64,000 bases of DNA from Rhodocyclaceae bacterium (GCA_016718525.1 JADKDD010000001.1:868001-932000), one strand, 5' to 3'. Shown: positions 7,046-16,683, numbered from the stretch's first letter. Numbers and translations are program-made. The notes: generated by a model from the sequence alone, not told the origin.

Positions 7046-7996
7046 ATGTCCGCAAAACAACGACACATCGTTTCAATTCCTGATACGTCCAAGGCACGCA
7101 TTCTCGTCGTTGGCGATGTCATGTTGGACCGATACTGGTTTGGAGACGCGTCGCGAATTTCTCCCGAGGCGCCAGTGCCGGTGGTTAAGGTGGAAAAAAC
7201 CGAGGAACGTCCAGGTGGTGCCGCCAACGTTGCTCAGAACTGCGCAGATTTAGGTGCCAGCGTCGCGTTATTGTCGGTGGTCGGGGCCGATGACGCCGGT
7301 CGGAGTCTCTCCCGTTTGATGGTGAACTCCCGAGTCGATGCCAGTTTCCATGAGGATCCATCTCTCAATACAACAGTAAAGTTAAGGGTCATTGCGCGGC
7401 AGCAACAACTGTTGCGTATCGATTTCGAAAATTCGCCTGATCACGAAGTGCTACAGGCCAAACTCGAGGAATTTGCCGTTCGTGTCATTGCGTGCGATGT
7501 GGTCATTCTGTCGGATTACGGCAAGGGTGGACTGACTCACTTGACGGAGATGATTCGTCTGGCGCGTTCGGCCGGCAAACCAGTATTGGTTGATCCCAAG
7601 GGCGAAGATTATTCACGTTACATCGGCGCCACCTTGCTGACACCTAATCGGAGCGAGTTACGCCAAGTCGTCGGGCGCTGGAAAGATGAGGCAGAACTCG
7701 TCGCAAAAGCAAATCAGCTTCGCACCGACCTTAATCTCGAGGCCTTGTTGGTCACGCGGAGTGAGGAGGGCATGAGCCTGTTCGCCGCTCACGGCAGCGA
7801 GCACGAAGCGGCTTTGGCGCGTGAGGTCTTTGATGTCAGCGGCGCCGGCGATACGGTCATCGCGACGGTGGCCGTCATGCTCGCCAGCGGCGAGACACTG
7901 CCAAACGCCATGCGCCTGGCTAACCGGGCCGCCGGGATTGTGGTGGGCAAACTGGGTACGGCCACGTGTTCCATTGAGGAACTGCGGAACGCATAA
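7046..7996 (+). CDS. rfaE1: D-glycero-beta-D-manno-heptose-7-phosphate kinase
   Basis: A 316-residue PfkB/ribokinase-fold kinase making heptose-1,7-bisphosphate for the LPS core. VVGDVMLDRYWFGD and RISPEAPVPVV near the N-terminus, RPGGAANVA (54-62) and the anion-hole motif DVSGAGDT with catalytic Asp about 269 are present. It corresponds to the N-terminal domain of enterobacterial HldE only; the adenylyltransferase must be encoded elsewhere. Its placement after lapB is normal, but the epimerase gene (hldD) that often follows is absent here. Confidence 0.93.
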   Translation: MSAKQRHIVSIPDTSKARILVVGDVMLDRYWFGDASRISPEAPVPVVKVEKTEERPGGAANVAQNCADLGASVALLSVVGADDAGRSLSRLMVNSRVDASFHEDPSLNTTVKLRVIARQQQLLRIDFENSPDHEVLQAKLEEFAVRVIACDVVILSDYGKGGLTHLTEMIRLARSAGKPVLVDPKGEDYSRYIGATLLTPNRSELRQVVGRWKDEAELVAKANQLRTDLNLEALLVTRSEEGMSLFAAHGSEHEAALAREVFDVSGAGDTVIATVAVMLASGETLPNAMRLANRAAGIVVGKLGTATCSIEELRNA

Positions 7997-8044
7997 GGGT
8001 TCGCTACGCTTGGGTAGTTTCGGCGCCGAGCGTCGTTAAATTCT

Positions 8045-9367
8045 CTATCGCGATGCGCGATTCTTGACCCTCGATGATTGTGTCGACAATTTGGCCGCGC
8101 TAATGACTGCGGCTTTCACCAACGGCGACTTGGTGATTTTCCTGACTGTGGGCACCTTGGCTTTGGCTTTCACCATAGTCTTGGTCGGTTTGGTCGTAGC
8201 GGTTGTGGTGGCTTGCTGCGAGCGTTCAGCCAACCACTTGGCAGACTTCGCCCACACCACTCCCTGAGCCGCGCTGCCGAGGATCACGCCCATGTGACCA
8301 CCCGGCGCTATCTCAAAATACTTGTCGCGCATACTCACCAGATCCATTACGCGACGAGCAGTTGGGACAGAAACGAGAACGTCTTTTTCGCCGGCGAATG
8401 CCAGGAGTGACGCCGAAATGTTGCGGAATTTCGAAACCCTCTTTCCTAGAGGAATCTCGCCTTGCGATAGCTTGTTGTCGACGGCAACGCTTACCAGCAT
8501 GTCTTGCACGACGCCCGCCGGATAGACCAGCATATTGTTGAGGTAGTCGGACGTCGTGCTGTGAGATTCAACAAACTCCCGGTCCCAGAGGCGCGTCACC
8601 AGGTCCCAGTAGGTAGTGACGCTGCCCACCGGATCAGTGAGCTTGAACGCCAATGTCGTTACCCATGCCGGTGTGTGCATTTTTTCCGGATCAACGGAAT
8701 GCAAGCGGAAATCAGTGAATTTACGAATCAGCTTTGCCGGCGTATTGAGCGCCTGCGCTACGCCGGCGACCATGCCACCGCTCCGCAGGTCTATGGGACT
8801 GGCGACGATGATGATATTGCGTATGTCAGGATTCTTCTTTAGTCCGGCATGCATGAGTGAAAGCAGGCCCCCCATGCACCATCCCATCAGCGATACCTGA
8901 CGCACGCCACTATGTTCACGCACTTTCTCAAGTGCCTGACCCATCATGATATCGGCGTAATCTTTGAGGCCGAGGTGCGAGTGTCGTTTTTGGGGCTTGC
9001 CCCAATCAATCAAATAAGTCTTGAAACCGCTCGCCGCCATGTATCTCGCCAGGCTACGATTGGGCATCAAATCAAACGTTTCTGTGGTGACCCCAAGCGG
9101 AGGCACCAAGACCAGGGGAATCACAAATTGCTTGCGCACCACCCGCATCGCGCTGCCATTCGCGAGCTGGATTTCCTTTTCCGCAGGTGACCCGTAATAC
9201 CGTACCGACATCAAGTCGCCGACATAAATTGTTTCGTAATCTGTGCGACCGGATTGCACAAGCTCCTCGCGGCGGAATAGCCAGTCAAAACCATTGCCGA
9301 CCGAGAGTGCCAGTCGCTCGTTCAATTCGAGACCACGATCAAGTGCACGGGTAAGGAATGGCGTCAT
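8045..9367 (-). CDS. polyhydroxyalkanoate-synthase-like alpha/beta hydrolase with basic tail
   Basis: The core (about residues 1-383) has the PhaC class III pattern: nucleophile box GWCMGG at 162-167 with Cys164, candidate Asp329 (AGEKDVLV) and His358 (APGGHMGVILG). PHA synthases polymerise hydroxyacyl-CoA, so a synthase or granule-associated acyltransferase role is likely. The last 57 residues are a low-complexity Lys/Thr/Ala/Ser tail resembling DNA- or granule-binding tails and are not part of normal PhaC. No phaE, phaA, phaB or phasin gene is nearby. It lies 14 bases downstream of prfC on the same strand and converges with rfaE1. Confidence 0.8.
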   Translation of the reverse strand: MTPFLTRALDRGLELNERLALSVGNGFDWLFRREELVQSGRTDYETIYVGDLMSVRYYGSPAEKEIQLANGSAMRVVRKQFVIPLVLVPPLGVTTETFDLMPNRSLARYMAASGFKTYLIDWGKPQKRHSHLGLKDYADIMMGQALEKVREHSGVRQVSLMGWCMGGLLSLMHAGLKKNPDIRNIIIVASPIDLRSGGMVAGVAQALNTPAKLIRKFTDFRLHSVDPEKMHTPAWVTTLAFKLTDPVGSVTTYWDLVTRLWDREFVESHSTTSDYLNNMLVYPAGVVQDMLVSVAVDNKLSQGEIPLGKRVSKFRNISASLLAFAGEKDVLVSVPTARRVMDLVSMRDKYFEIAPGGHMGVILGSAAQGVVWAKSAKWLAERSQQATTTATTKPTKTMVKAKAKVPTVRKITKSPLVKAAVISAAKLSTQSSRVKNRASR

Positions 9368-9381
9368 GAGTTGCCTCGTTG

Positions 9382-10968
9382 CTAGTGAATTTCTCGGGTT
9401 TCCAGAAATACAACTTCCGGGTGGCGTTCAACTGTCATCGAGAGATTAACCCTATTGGGCGCCAAATAGACATAATCCCCCGCACCATCGAGTGCAACAT
9501 TGACACCGGATTTATCGGCCAATGCTCGAATCGCGGTTTCGTCGCCGCGTAACCAGCGCGCCGTCGATACGTTATATGGTTCAAACACGCAATCGACGCC
9601 GTATTCAAACTCAAGTCGATGTGCCACCACATCAAACTGCAAGGTACCCACCGCGCCGAGGATCAGGTCGTTACTGTGAATCGGGCGGAATAGCTGTGTT
9701 GCACCTTCCTCCGCCAACTGTTGCAAACCTTTTTGCAGTTGTTTCATTTTCATCGGGTTGCGGATGTGAGCGCGACGAAAGTGCTCCGGCGCAAAGCATG
9801 GAATCCCGGTGAACTTCAGCGTTTCACCTTCACTAAATGCATCGCCTAATCGCACTGTACCGTGGTTGGGAATGCCGATTATGTCGCCCGGCCAGGCTTC
9901 GTCCGTCGTGTTTCTATCCTGCGCCATGAACGTGATCGCATTGTTTACCGCAAGTGTCTTGCCGGTCGACAACTGCCTCAGTTTGATGCCGCGTTCGAAC
10001 TTCCCGGAACACACACGCACAAAGGCAATCCGGTCGCGATGCTTGGGATCCATATTGGCTTGTATTTTGAACACAAAGCCCGAGAATTTTCCTTCCCCCG
10101 GTTCGACCATCCGGCCTTCAGTTGCTCTTGGCAGCGGACCTGGTGCCATGTCGACCACTGCATCCAGCAGCGATTGGACTCCGAAATTATTTGAAGCTGA
10201 ACCAAAAAATACCGGTGTTTGTTTGCCGTCCAGATAGGCATCTCGATTAAAGGTATGTGATGCTCCGCGAACCAACTCGACTTCGGTTCTTAATTCCGCT
10301 GCTTCACTGCCGATCAGTTCATCCAGTCGCGGATTGTCCAATCCCTTGATTACTTCAGCTGTGCCCTTGTCTGCCTGTGGATCAAAGAAACTGATTGAAT
10401 CGTCGTACATGTGATAGACGCCGCGAAAGCGCTTACCCATACCAATCGGCCAGGTCATCGGCGCACATTGCATCTTGAGTACGTCTTCGATTTCGTCAAG
10501 CAACTCGATTGGCGGACGGCCTTCGCGATCGAGCTTGTTGATGAAAGTCAGTATCGGTGTCGCACGCAGACGGCACACCGACAGTAACTTGATGGTCTGT
10601 GCCTCGACGCCGTTCACCGAGTCAATCACCATCACGGCGGAGTCAACGGCGGTTAGTGTGCGATAGGTGTCTTCTGAGAAATCTTCGTGACCAGGGGTAT
10701 CGAGCAGGTTAATCATGCTCATCCGGTACGGGAACTGCATCACCGAACTGGTGACCGAGATTCCGCGTTGTTTTTCCAGTTCCATCCAATCGGAAGTCGC
10801 ATGGCGCGAGGCCTTGCGGGCACGAACCTCACCGGCAATTTGTATCGCGCCACCGAACCACAACAGCTTTTCTGTCAATGTGGTTTTTCCCGCATCCGGG
10901 TGGGAAATGATGGCGAAAGTACGACGTCTGGCCAGTTCTTTGGCGATTTCTTTTTCGAGCGGAGACAC
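9382..10968 (-). CDS. prfC: peptide chain release factor 3
   Basis: RF3 is a translational GTPase that recycles RF1/RF2. The G domain shows SHPDAGKTTLTEK, DTPGHEDFSEDTYRTL and FINKLDREG, and the protein continues through the typical domains II and III. I chose the GTG at 10968 (MSPLEKEIAKE in front of RRRTFAIISHPDAGKT), which fits family N-termini; a TTG at 11004 would add 12 residues. A perfect TATAAT on this strand at 11016-11011 would place the transcript start just upstream. It is divergent from ilvA. Confidence 0.93.
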   Translation of the reverse strand: MSPLEKEIAKELARRRTFAIISHPDAGKTTLTEKLLWFGGAIQIAGEVRARKASRHATSDWMELEKQRGISVTSSVMQFPYRMSMINLLDTPGHEDFSEDTYRTLTAVDSAVMVIDSVNGVEAQTIKLLSVCRLRATPILTFINKLDREGRPPIELLDEIEDVLKMQCAPMTWPIGMGKRFRGVYHMYDDSISFFDPQADKGTAEVIKGLDNPRLDELIGSEAAELRTEVELVRGASHTFNRDAYLDGKQTPVFFGSASNNFGVQSLLDAVVDMAPGPLPRATEGRMVEPGEGKFSGFVFKIQANMDPKHRDRIAFVRVCSGKFERGIKLRQLSTGKTLAVNNAITFMAQDRNTTDEAWPGDIIGIPNHGTVRLGDAFSEGETLKFTGIPCFAPEHFRRAHIRNPMKMKQLQKGLQQLAEEGATQLFRPIHSNDLILGAVGTLQFDVVAHRLEFEYGVDCVFEPYNVSTARWLRGDETAIRALADKSGVNVALDGAGDYVYLAPNRVNLSMTVERHPEVVFLETREIH

Positions 10969-11010
10969 GTTGTTTTTGACGCGAGATCGCGGTTTAGGGA
11001 GCAACCCGGA

Positions 11011-11029
11011 ATTATACGGGCGCTACAAT
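11011..11029. promoter_or_regulatory. divergent -10 elements between prfC and ilvA
   Basis: TATAAT is present on the minus strand (11016-11011), suitably placed for prfC started at 10968. TACAAT on the plus strand (11024-11029) lies about 40 bases before the ilvA ATG. Neither has a convincing -35 at 16-18 bases, so this is a weak call. Confidence 0.3.
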
Positions 11030-11068
11030 ACTCGCGCACCAACTGGATACCATCTGGATACTCGCACT

Positions 11069-12280
11069 ATGGCAAATTCGATCACCATAACCGACATTCG
11101 TTCGGCCGCAAAACGGCTCGACGGAAATCTGATCTGCAGCCCCTGTCTCCCATCGCGAACGCTGTCAGAAATTGCAGGTTGCGAAGTGTTTTTGAAATTT
11201 GAAAACCATCAGTTTACTGCGTCGTTCAAAGAACGCGGCGCGCTCAACAAGATGATGCAGTTGAGCGGAGAGCAACGTCAACGTGGGGTGTTAGCGGTTT
11301 CCGCCGGAAATCACGCTCAAGGCGTCGCATACCACGCACAACGGATGGGGATTCCGGCGACGATTGTGATGCCAAGATTTGCTACACCGGTCAAGGTTGA
11401 ACGTACACGCGGATTTGGAGCAGAAGTCGTTTTGCATGGTGATACGTTCGACGATGCTCGTGCCCATGGCTTGACGTTGGCAGCCGAACGACGCTTGACG
11501 ATGGTGCATCCGTTTGATGATTTGGACATCATGGCCGGCCAAGGTACGGTCGCCCTGGAAATGCTGCAGCAGCAGCCGACGATTGACACCCTTTTGGTCG
11601 CTATCGGCGGCGGCGGGCTAATCTCGGGAATGGCAGTTGCAGCTAAATCGGTGCGACCAAATATCGAAGTCGTTGGCGTACAAAGCGAGCGCTTTCCCGC
11701 TGCATGGAATGCCATGCATGACGGGCATCACAAAGTTGAAATGGCAACGATTGCCGACGGTATCGCGGTCAAAACTCCTGGCGCGCTGACCTTGCCGGTG
11801 ATTCGTGATTTGGTGAGCGATGTATTGCTGGTCAGTGAGGACGAGATTGAGCAGTCAATCTTGATGTTGCTGGAGATTGAAAAGACGGTTGTCGAAGGTG
11901 CCGGGTCGGTCGGATTGGCTGCATTGCTTGCCAATAAAGAGCGATTCAAGGGGCGCAAACTTGGCCTGGTTTTGTGTGGCGGCAACATTGAACCGCTGGT
12001 GCTGGCTGAAATCATTCAGCGTGGAATGGTCAAATCGGGGCGCTTGGCGCGCCTGCATTTTAACGTGCGCGATACGCCGGGAGCGCTGGCAGATGTTGCG
12101 AACATGCTCGGCAAGCTTGGCGCAAACATCGACGAAGTGCAGCATCAACGTGCTTTCACGTCGCTCTCGGTTGAAAGAGTGCAAATTGAGGTAGTGATTC
12201 AAACCCGCGGTGCCGAGCATATCGCGCAGATTCTGGACGTTGCTCGAGAACAAGGGTACCTGGTCGATTTGGCTAAATAA
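11069..12280 (+). CDS. ilvA: threonine ammonia-lyase (threonine deaminase)
   Basis: A 403-residue PLP enzyme converting threonine to 2-oxobutanoate. The PLP lysine is Lys54 in TASFKERGALN, the phosphate loop is GGGGLISG, and SAGNHAQGVAYHA is the usual substrate loop. The C-terminus (from about residue 328, LHFNVRDTPGALADVANML) is a single ACT-type domain, so this is the shorter form with one regulatory domain, seen in both biosynthetic and catabolic types. ATG 11069 is chosen because the longer upstream ORF would overlap prfC. A short hairpin with T5 follows at 12300. Confidence 0.92.
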   Translation: MANSITITDIRSAAKRLDGNLICSPCLPSRTLSEIAGCEVFLKFENHQFTASFKERGALNKMMQLSGEQRQRGVLAVSAGNHAQGVAYHAQRMGIPATIVMPRFATPVKVERTRGFGAEVVLHGDTFDDARAHGLTLAAERRLTMVHPFDDLDIMAGQGTVALEMLQQQPTIDTLLVAIGGGGLISGMAVAAKSVRPNIEVVGVQSERFPAAWNAMHDGHHKVEMATIADGIAVKTPGALTLPVIRDLVSDVLLVSEDEIEQSILMLLEIEKTVVEGAGSVGLAALLANKERFKGRKLGLVLCGGNIEPLVLAEIIQRGMVKSGRLARLHFNVRDTPGALADVANMLGKLGANIDEVQHQRAFTSLSVERVQIEVVIQTRGAEHIAQILDVAREQGYLVDLAK

Positions 12281-12299
12281 GCACTGACCTTCACCCATT

Positions 12300-12320
12300 C
12301 GTGCACCACGCACGGTTTTT
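12300..12320 (+). terminator. probable intrinsic terminator after ilvA
   Basis: A 5-bp stem, CGTGC (12300-12304) with GCACG (12310-12314), and five T residues at 12316-12320, 20 bases after the ilvA stop. The stem is short, so confidence is moderate. Confidence 0.5.
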
Positions 12321-12331
12321 GAAAACGGCGA

Positions 12332-12688
12332 CTAGCTGAATCTTTCGCGTTTGGGCAACAACGCGTAGGCTAGTACCCATGCGATCAAGCTATACACAAT
12401 CGCGCCGATCATGCCATACCAAAAGCTCTCAACGATAAAGCCATCGACAGACGAGCCGACCCACCAGAACAGCAGGCCGTTGATCACAAAAATAAAGAAA
12501 CCGAGTGTCAGAATCGTGGCCGGCAAAGTGAGTAGCACCATGATCGGACGCACAAAAGTATTGACCAAACCCAACACCAGCGCAGCGATGAATGCGGCAC
12601 GGAAGCTGGAAACGGTAATTCCGGGCAATAGATACGCCACGGTGATCAGCGAGGCCGAATTAATCACCCAAATAATAAGTAGTCGCAT
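12332..12688 (-). CDS. phage-holin-like (PF04020-type) inner-membrane protein
   Basis: A 118-residue protein with four hydrophobic segments: LLIIWVINSASLITVAYLLPG, FIAALVLGLVNTFVRP, LTLGFFIFVINGLLFWW and a last one near 85-110. Sequence and length match the widespread family often annotated as phage holin family 4, which is not actually tied to phage here; function unknown. Start ATG 12688 is chosen because the family begins MRLL(I/L) immediately before the first membrane helix. It is the last gene of the rpfE-recJ-dinB group on this strand, 92 bases after dinB. Confidence 0.8.
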   Translation of the reverse strand: MRLLIIWVINSASLITVAYLLPGITVSSFRAAFIAALVLGLVNTFVRPIMVLLTLPATILTLGFFIFVINGLLFWWVGSSVDGFIVESFWYGMIGAIVYSLIAWVLAYALLPKRERFS

Positions 12689-12780
12689 GCGCTGATTATA
12701 AAGTTGGTTGAGGCACGAAATTCGCCAGTTGGAGCTGGTGCTCTGCATGGCGTGGCGACGCCAGAATCCCGTGCTCGGGT

Positions 12781-13932
12781 TCACCATCCCAGCGCAAGTT
12801 GATCCTGCGTAGGTTCGGCGTTGGCGGTTTCTATGGTGACCAGATTATTGGCTTTGACACCTAGCAAACGCAATTTCCTATCCAGCGGCGCTCGTCGCAG
12901 GCATTCACCTGCCGCACGGCGGATTTTGCTGGCATCATTGATGGCGACATCCAGGGTGATATCGCGGGTAACGATCCGAAAATCGTCGAAGCGCAGCTTG
13001 ATCCCGATTGTGTAGGCAACATACGCTTTGCGTTGCAAATCCTTGGCTAGGCCTGCACACAGCTCGGTGAAGATTTCCGACAATTCGGCTTTGTTGCGCC
13101 GGGCGTGCATGTCACGCTCGAAGGTCGTTTCGCGGCTAATGGTTTTGGGTTCTGATTCTGTGACGATGGGACGGTTTTCGATGCCGTGCGCTGCATTCAT
13201 CATCCAGGCAGCAAAACTGCGACCGAAATTCTCCTGAAGCAGGGTCGGGTCGGCGGCAGCAAGATCGGCGATGGTCACGATGCCCAAGGCCGCGAGTTTT
13301 TCATTGGCCTTGGGGCCGATACCGTTGATTTTTTTGGCCGGTAGCGGCCAGATGCGTTGCTCCAAATCGCCCTCGGCCATGATCGTAATGCCATTAGGTT
13401 TGTCCAGATCAGAACAAATTTTCGACAGCAACTTGTTTGGCGTGATTCCAATAGAACAGGTCAGTCCGGTCGCTTCGACGACTGCTTGCTTGATTCGCTG
13501 TGCAATCGCCAACGAGTCATCCGGAACAGCACTCAAGTCGATATAAATCTCATCAATTCCGCGATCTTCAATCAAAGGCGCAATGCTTGCGACAGCTGCC
13601 TTGAATAGGCGCGAGTAGTGGCGGTAGGCAGCAAAATCAACCGGTAGCAAGATCGCATCGGGCGCAAGTTTGGCGGCCTTCATGACGCCCATCCCGGAGA
13701 ATACGCCGAGCGCACGCGCCTCGTAAGTCGATGTGGTAGTGACGCCTCTGCCGACGTAGTCTTTGAGCCGGGAATAGGTGCGGCTACCGTCGTGTTGCAC
13801 TGCCGGCTGGTGGACGCTGCGCCCGCCTATTACGACCGCTCGGCCGCGCAAATCGGGATATCGCAGGAGTTCGACTGAGGCGTAGAACGCATCCATGTCG
13901 AGATGTGCAATGCGGCGATTGGTTTCCATCAA
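12781..13932 (-). CDS. dinB: DNA polymerase IV (Y family)
   Basis: An error-prone translesion polymerase of 383 residues. It has HLDMDAFYASVE (metal-binding Asp), the second catalytic motif DEIYIDL, CSIGITPNKLLSKICSDLDKP in the palm, a helix-hairpin-helix KINGIGPKANEKLAALGI and a little-finger domain (RETTFERDM onwards). The N-terminal region has the longer linker with DGSRTYSRLKDYVGRGVTTTSTYEARALG, seen in betaproteobacterial DinB. The beta-clamp-binding peptide is presumably the short C-terminal tail. Eight bases separate it from recJ, so the two are probably cotranscribed. Confidence 0.93.
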   Translation of the reverse strand: MMETNRRIAHLDMDAFYASVELLRYPDLRGRAVVIGGRSVHQPAVQHDGSRTYSRLKDYVGRGVTTTSTYEARALGVFSGMGVMKAAKLAPDAILLPVDFAAYRHYSRLFKAAVASIAPLIEDRGIDEIYIDLSAVPDDSLAIAQRIKQAVVEATGLTCSIGITPNKLLSKICSDLDKPNGITIMAEGDLEQRIWPLPAKKINGIGPKANEKLAALGIVTIADLAAADPTLLQENFGRSFAAWMMNAAHGIENRPIVTESEPKTISRETTFERDMHARRNKAELSEIFTELCAGLAKDLQRKAYVAYTIGIKLRFDDFRIVTRDITLDVAINDASKIRRAAGECLRRAPLDRKLRLLGVKANNLVTIETANAEPTQDQLALGW

Positions 13933-13940
13933 AGCTTGGA

Positions 13941-15644
13941 TCAGGCCGGTTCAAAATGCTCCAGCGTCAGCTGAACAGTCTCGGTCCCGTTCCATTCATT
14001 GATGTCCAAACGAAATGCCGCACGGATTTTGTCGGGCGCAGTGTCGGCGCAATTGAATTGGATTGCGTCGAAGCTGCGGTCACCTTTTTTCAACTTTAGC
14101 TTGAGGTGTTTCTCTTTCAAAATACGCTGATTGACGACTTGAAAGCTGTCGTCAAAAATCGGCGGTGGAAACGTTTGACCCCAAATTTCCTTTTGTATCA
14201 AACGCGCGGTGTCCACAGAGTAGTAACCGGATTCGAGCGGGCCGTCGGTTTCCAGCGTGCGGGTGAGTTGGGTAGGGTGGATCAACTCGCGGCAAACTGA
14301 CTCAAAACTGGCTTCGAAATCCGCCAGATCGGATTCCTTCAGGGTCAAGCCAGCGGCAGCCGCATGGCCGCCAAAACGGATGAGTAGCATCGGCTGACGT
14401 TTCGCCACCAGATCGAGCGCATCGCGCAGATGCAGTCCGGGAATCGAACGACCAGAGGCTTTGAGCTCGTCTTTATTGCCACGTGCGAAGGCAAAAGTCG
14501 GACGGTGAAATTTCTCTTTCACGCGACCGGCGAGGATGCCGATTACCCCTTGGTGCCAGGTCGGGTCAAAGAGGGTCAGACTCGCCCGATTGCCAACATC
14601 AATGGCATCAAGCAACAGCTCGGCATCATCCTTCATACCAGCCTCAATGCTTCGCCGTTCGCGGTTCTTCGTATCAAGTTCCTGTGCGATATTGAGTGCA
14701 CGTGACATGTCGTCAGTAATCAGCGCTTCTATGCCGAGGGACATGTCGGCGAGTCGTCCGGCCGCGTTCAGGCGTGGGCCGAGGGTGAAGCCAAGATCAA
14801 AAGTCGCAGCGCGGCGTGGCTCACGACCGGTGATCTGGAATAGTGCTGCAATTCCAGCTTGCATTTGGTTGGCGCGCATCCGGTTGAGACCCTGTGCGAC
14901 CAGAATACGATTGTTGTAGTCGAGTGCAACCACATCAGCAACGGTCCCTAAAGCGACCAGATCGAGCAACGCGGCAAGGTTGGGCTCGGCCTGGTTAGAG
15001 AACACGCCGCGCTGTCGAAGCTCAGCACGCAATGCCAACATCACGTAAAACATCACACCGACACCAGCAATACACTTGGAAGGGAAGTTGCATCCCGGCT
15101 GGTTGGGATTAACAATGACTTCGGCTTGCGGTAGTTCGGCCGCCGGAAGATGGTGATCGGTAATCAGGGTACGAATGCCAAGGCGAGTTGCCTCATTGAC
15201 ACCATCGATGCTGGCGATCCCATTGTCGACGGTGATGATGATGTCCGGCTTGCCAAGCCTCGAGCTGTTTGCTGCCAGTTGAACGACTTCGGGAGACAGG
15301 CCATAGCCCAGCGTAAATCGGTCGGGTACCAGGTAGTCGACACGGGCGCCCATCATGCGTAGTGCCCGTAATCCCACGGCACAAGCCGTTGCCCCATCGC
15401 AGTCGTAGTCGGCGACAATCAGCAGTTTTTTCTCGTCCGCGATGGCATCGGCGAGCATCACGGCCGCAGCACCCGAATTTTTCATCAGCTCGGGGGCCAG
15501 CAAGCGGGCCGTTCTGGTGTCCAGTAGCAACGCATCAGTGATTCCGCGTGCCGCGTACAAGCGCGCCAGCAAAGGATGGACACCCGCCTGTTCGAGTGCC
15601 CACGCAGCACGCGGTGGTGACTTTCGTATGGTGAGGTGGGTCAT
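13941..15644 (-). CDS. recJ: single-stranded-DNA-specific 5'-3' exonuclease RecJ
   Basis: A 567-residue DHH-family exonuclease used in recombination and mismatch repair. Motifs visible are VADYDCDGATACAV, VDNGIASIDG, TDHHLPAAELP (the DHH triad) and, in the DHHA1 domain, RFGGHAAAAGLTL; the C-terminal OB-fold region ends LTLEHFEPA. Ten bases separate it from rpfE upstream and eight from dinB downstream, consistent with one operon. The recJ-rpfE pairing is also known from Xanthomonas. Confidence 0.95.
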   Translation of the reverse strand: MTHLTIRKSPPRAAWALEQAGVHPLLARLYAARGITDALLLDTRTARLLAPELMKNSGAAAVMLADAIADEKKLLIVADYDCDGATACAVGLRALRMMGARVDYLVPDRFTLGYGLSPEVVQLAANSSRLGKPDIIITVDNGIASIDGVNEATRLGIRTLITDHHLPAAELPQAEVIVNPNQPGCNFPSKCIAGVGVMFYVMLALRAELRQRGVFSNQAEPNLAALLDLVALGTVADVVALDYNNRILVAQGLNRMRANQMQAGIAALFQITGREPRRAATFDLGFTLGPRLNAAGRLADMSLGIEALITDDMSRALNIAQELDTKNRERRSIEAGMKDDAELLLDAIDVGNRASLTLFDPTWHQGVIGILAGRVKEKFHRPTFAFARGNKDELKASGRSIPGLHLRDALDLVAKRQPMLLIRFGGHAAAAGLTLKESDLADFEASFESVCRELIHPTQLTRTLETDGPLESGYYSVDTARLIQKEIWGQTFPPPIFDDSFQVVNQRILKEKHLKLKLKKGDRSFDAIQFNCADTAPDKIRAAFRLDINEWNGTETVQLTLEHFEPA

Positions 15645-15654
15645 GGCATTTCTG

Positions 15655-16683
15655 TCATGCGGCCAGTAAAGTCAGTGGCGCTGGGCGTCGCCAAATCTTC
15701 AATATGGATGATCGGGAAACCTCCAAACGAGCGCCGCTGTCGCGATCACTGCCCGGCAGAATAAGCGTCAAGTTGCCAAGTGTTCCTCTGCGTAAGGCAG
15801 AAAGCAGAGGCGCGAACCAGTTTGTTTCAATTGCTGCAACTGCATCTCGCCAGCTCAAACCGTTACCTCGGTTGCGCCATGGCGCCAGTTGGTCAAGGAC
15901 AACTAAGGGACTCCGATGTGGCAGTGGCTCCCATACCCCTGGTGGAGTCAGGACATTCAGTCCACACAGCCTGGATAACCCATGGAGAACAGGACTTTGT
16001 CCAAACACGGCATCGTGAACGGTCTTGGTGCCTGTAACCAGGTTGCCACCTCCCCACGGCCAGATGGAATTGATACGCGGCAAACCACGTTCTTCACGAG
16101 CATGATTCACCGGATGGTTGTGAAGCAGGATCTGCGCCTCATTGATGAGATGACGCCATTGCGGATCTGCCGGAAGCCCTTGATCAGCCCGGCGACCGAT
16201 GAAATCGGGTAGCGGCATCAAGGCAGGCAAGGCGGGAGCCGTATCATGCATTTTCAGGTGCCATGACGCCGGAGCGGTGATTTCCAGTTCGCCGAAAACC
16301 TGAAACACTGGTCCCAAGGCTTCGCCGAGCGCATTAGCTTCAATAGTCGTCAACTGCAACTTGTCGGGCTCGCTGACAGTAACGTTGCGATCGACAAAGG
16401 AAAAATTGACCGGATCGACACAAAGAAAACGCTGCGAGGATGTCTCACCGGTAAGACCCATCCGGCGCAAGGGCGCAAATGGGGGTTCAATTCTCAAGCC
16501 GAATGCTTTACTCAGCCACCGATTTGCACCATTGTCATGACGGACAAGACAACCCCTACCCAACAACGTGTCGAGCGAAGGTGTCGGCAGATCTCGGGTC
16601 AGGTCATACATTGCTTGCTTTGGCCAGATCAGGCCCGGAAGGACGAGTGTCAGATGACAAGAGAAGTTGGCTGGTCGCGGCAT
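15655..16683 (-). CDS. rpfE: RpfE-type protein (phosphoglycerate-mutase-like family)
   Basis: A 342-residue protein matching the family annotated as regulatory protein RpfE in Xanthomonas and betaproteobacteria. Recognisable segments are LPGLIWPK near the N-terminus, WHLKMHDTAPA, GRRADQGLP, INSIWPWGGG and LDQLAPW. The family resembles cofactor-independent phosphoglycerate mutases, but no activity is established. It is immediately upstream of recJ on the same strand, its conserved position. No other rpf gene is visible. The coding start at 16683 is divergent from lolC, with 51 bases between. Confidence 0.75.
   Translation of the reverse strand: MPRPANFSCHLTLVLPGLIWPKQAMYDLTRDLPTPSLDTLLGRGCLVRHDNGANRWLSKAFGLRIEPPFAPLRRMGLTGETSSQRFLCVDPVNFSFVDRNVTVSEPDKLQLTTIEANALGEALGPVFQVFGELEITAPASWHLKMHDTAPALPALMPLPDFIGRRADQGLPADPQWRHLINEAQILLHNHPVNHAREERGLPRINSIWPWGGGNLVTGTKTVHDAVFGQSPVLHGLSRLCGLNVLTPPGVWEPLPHRSPLVVLDQLAPWRNRGNGLSWRDAVAAIETNWFAPLLSALRRGTLGNLTLILPGSDRDSGARLEVSRSSILKIWRRPAPLTLLAA

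Noticed and set aside
10715..11068. N-terminal extension of ilvA from 10715
   Set aside because: This part overlaps prfC on the opposite strand and lacks similarity to threonine deaminases; ATG 11069 starts the family sequence.
12720..12780. Further copy of the 25-bp repeat before dinB
   Set aside because: The stretch has CCAGTTGGAGCTGGTGCTC and a GAATCCCG/CGGGTTC hairpin but does not preserve the core or right half well enough to call.
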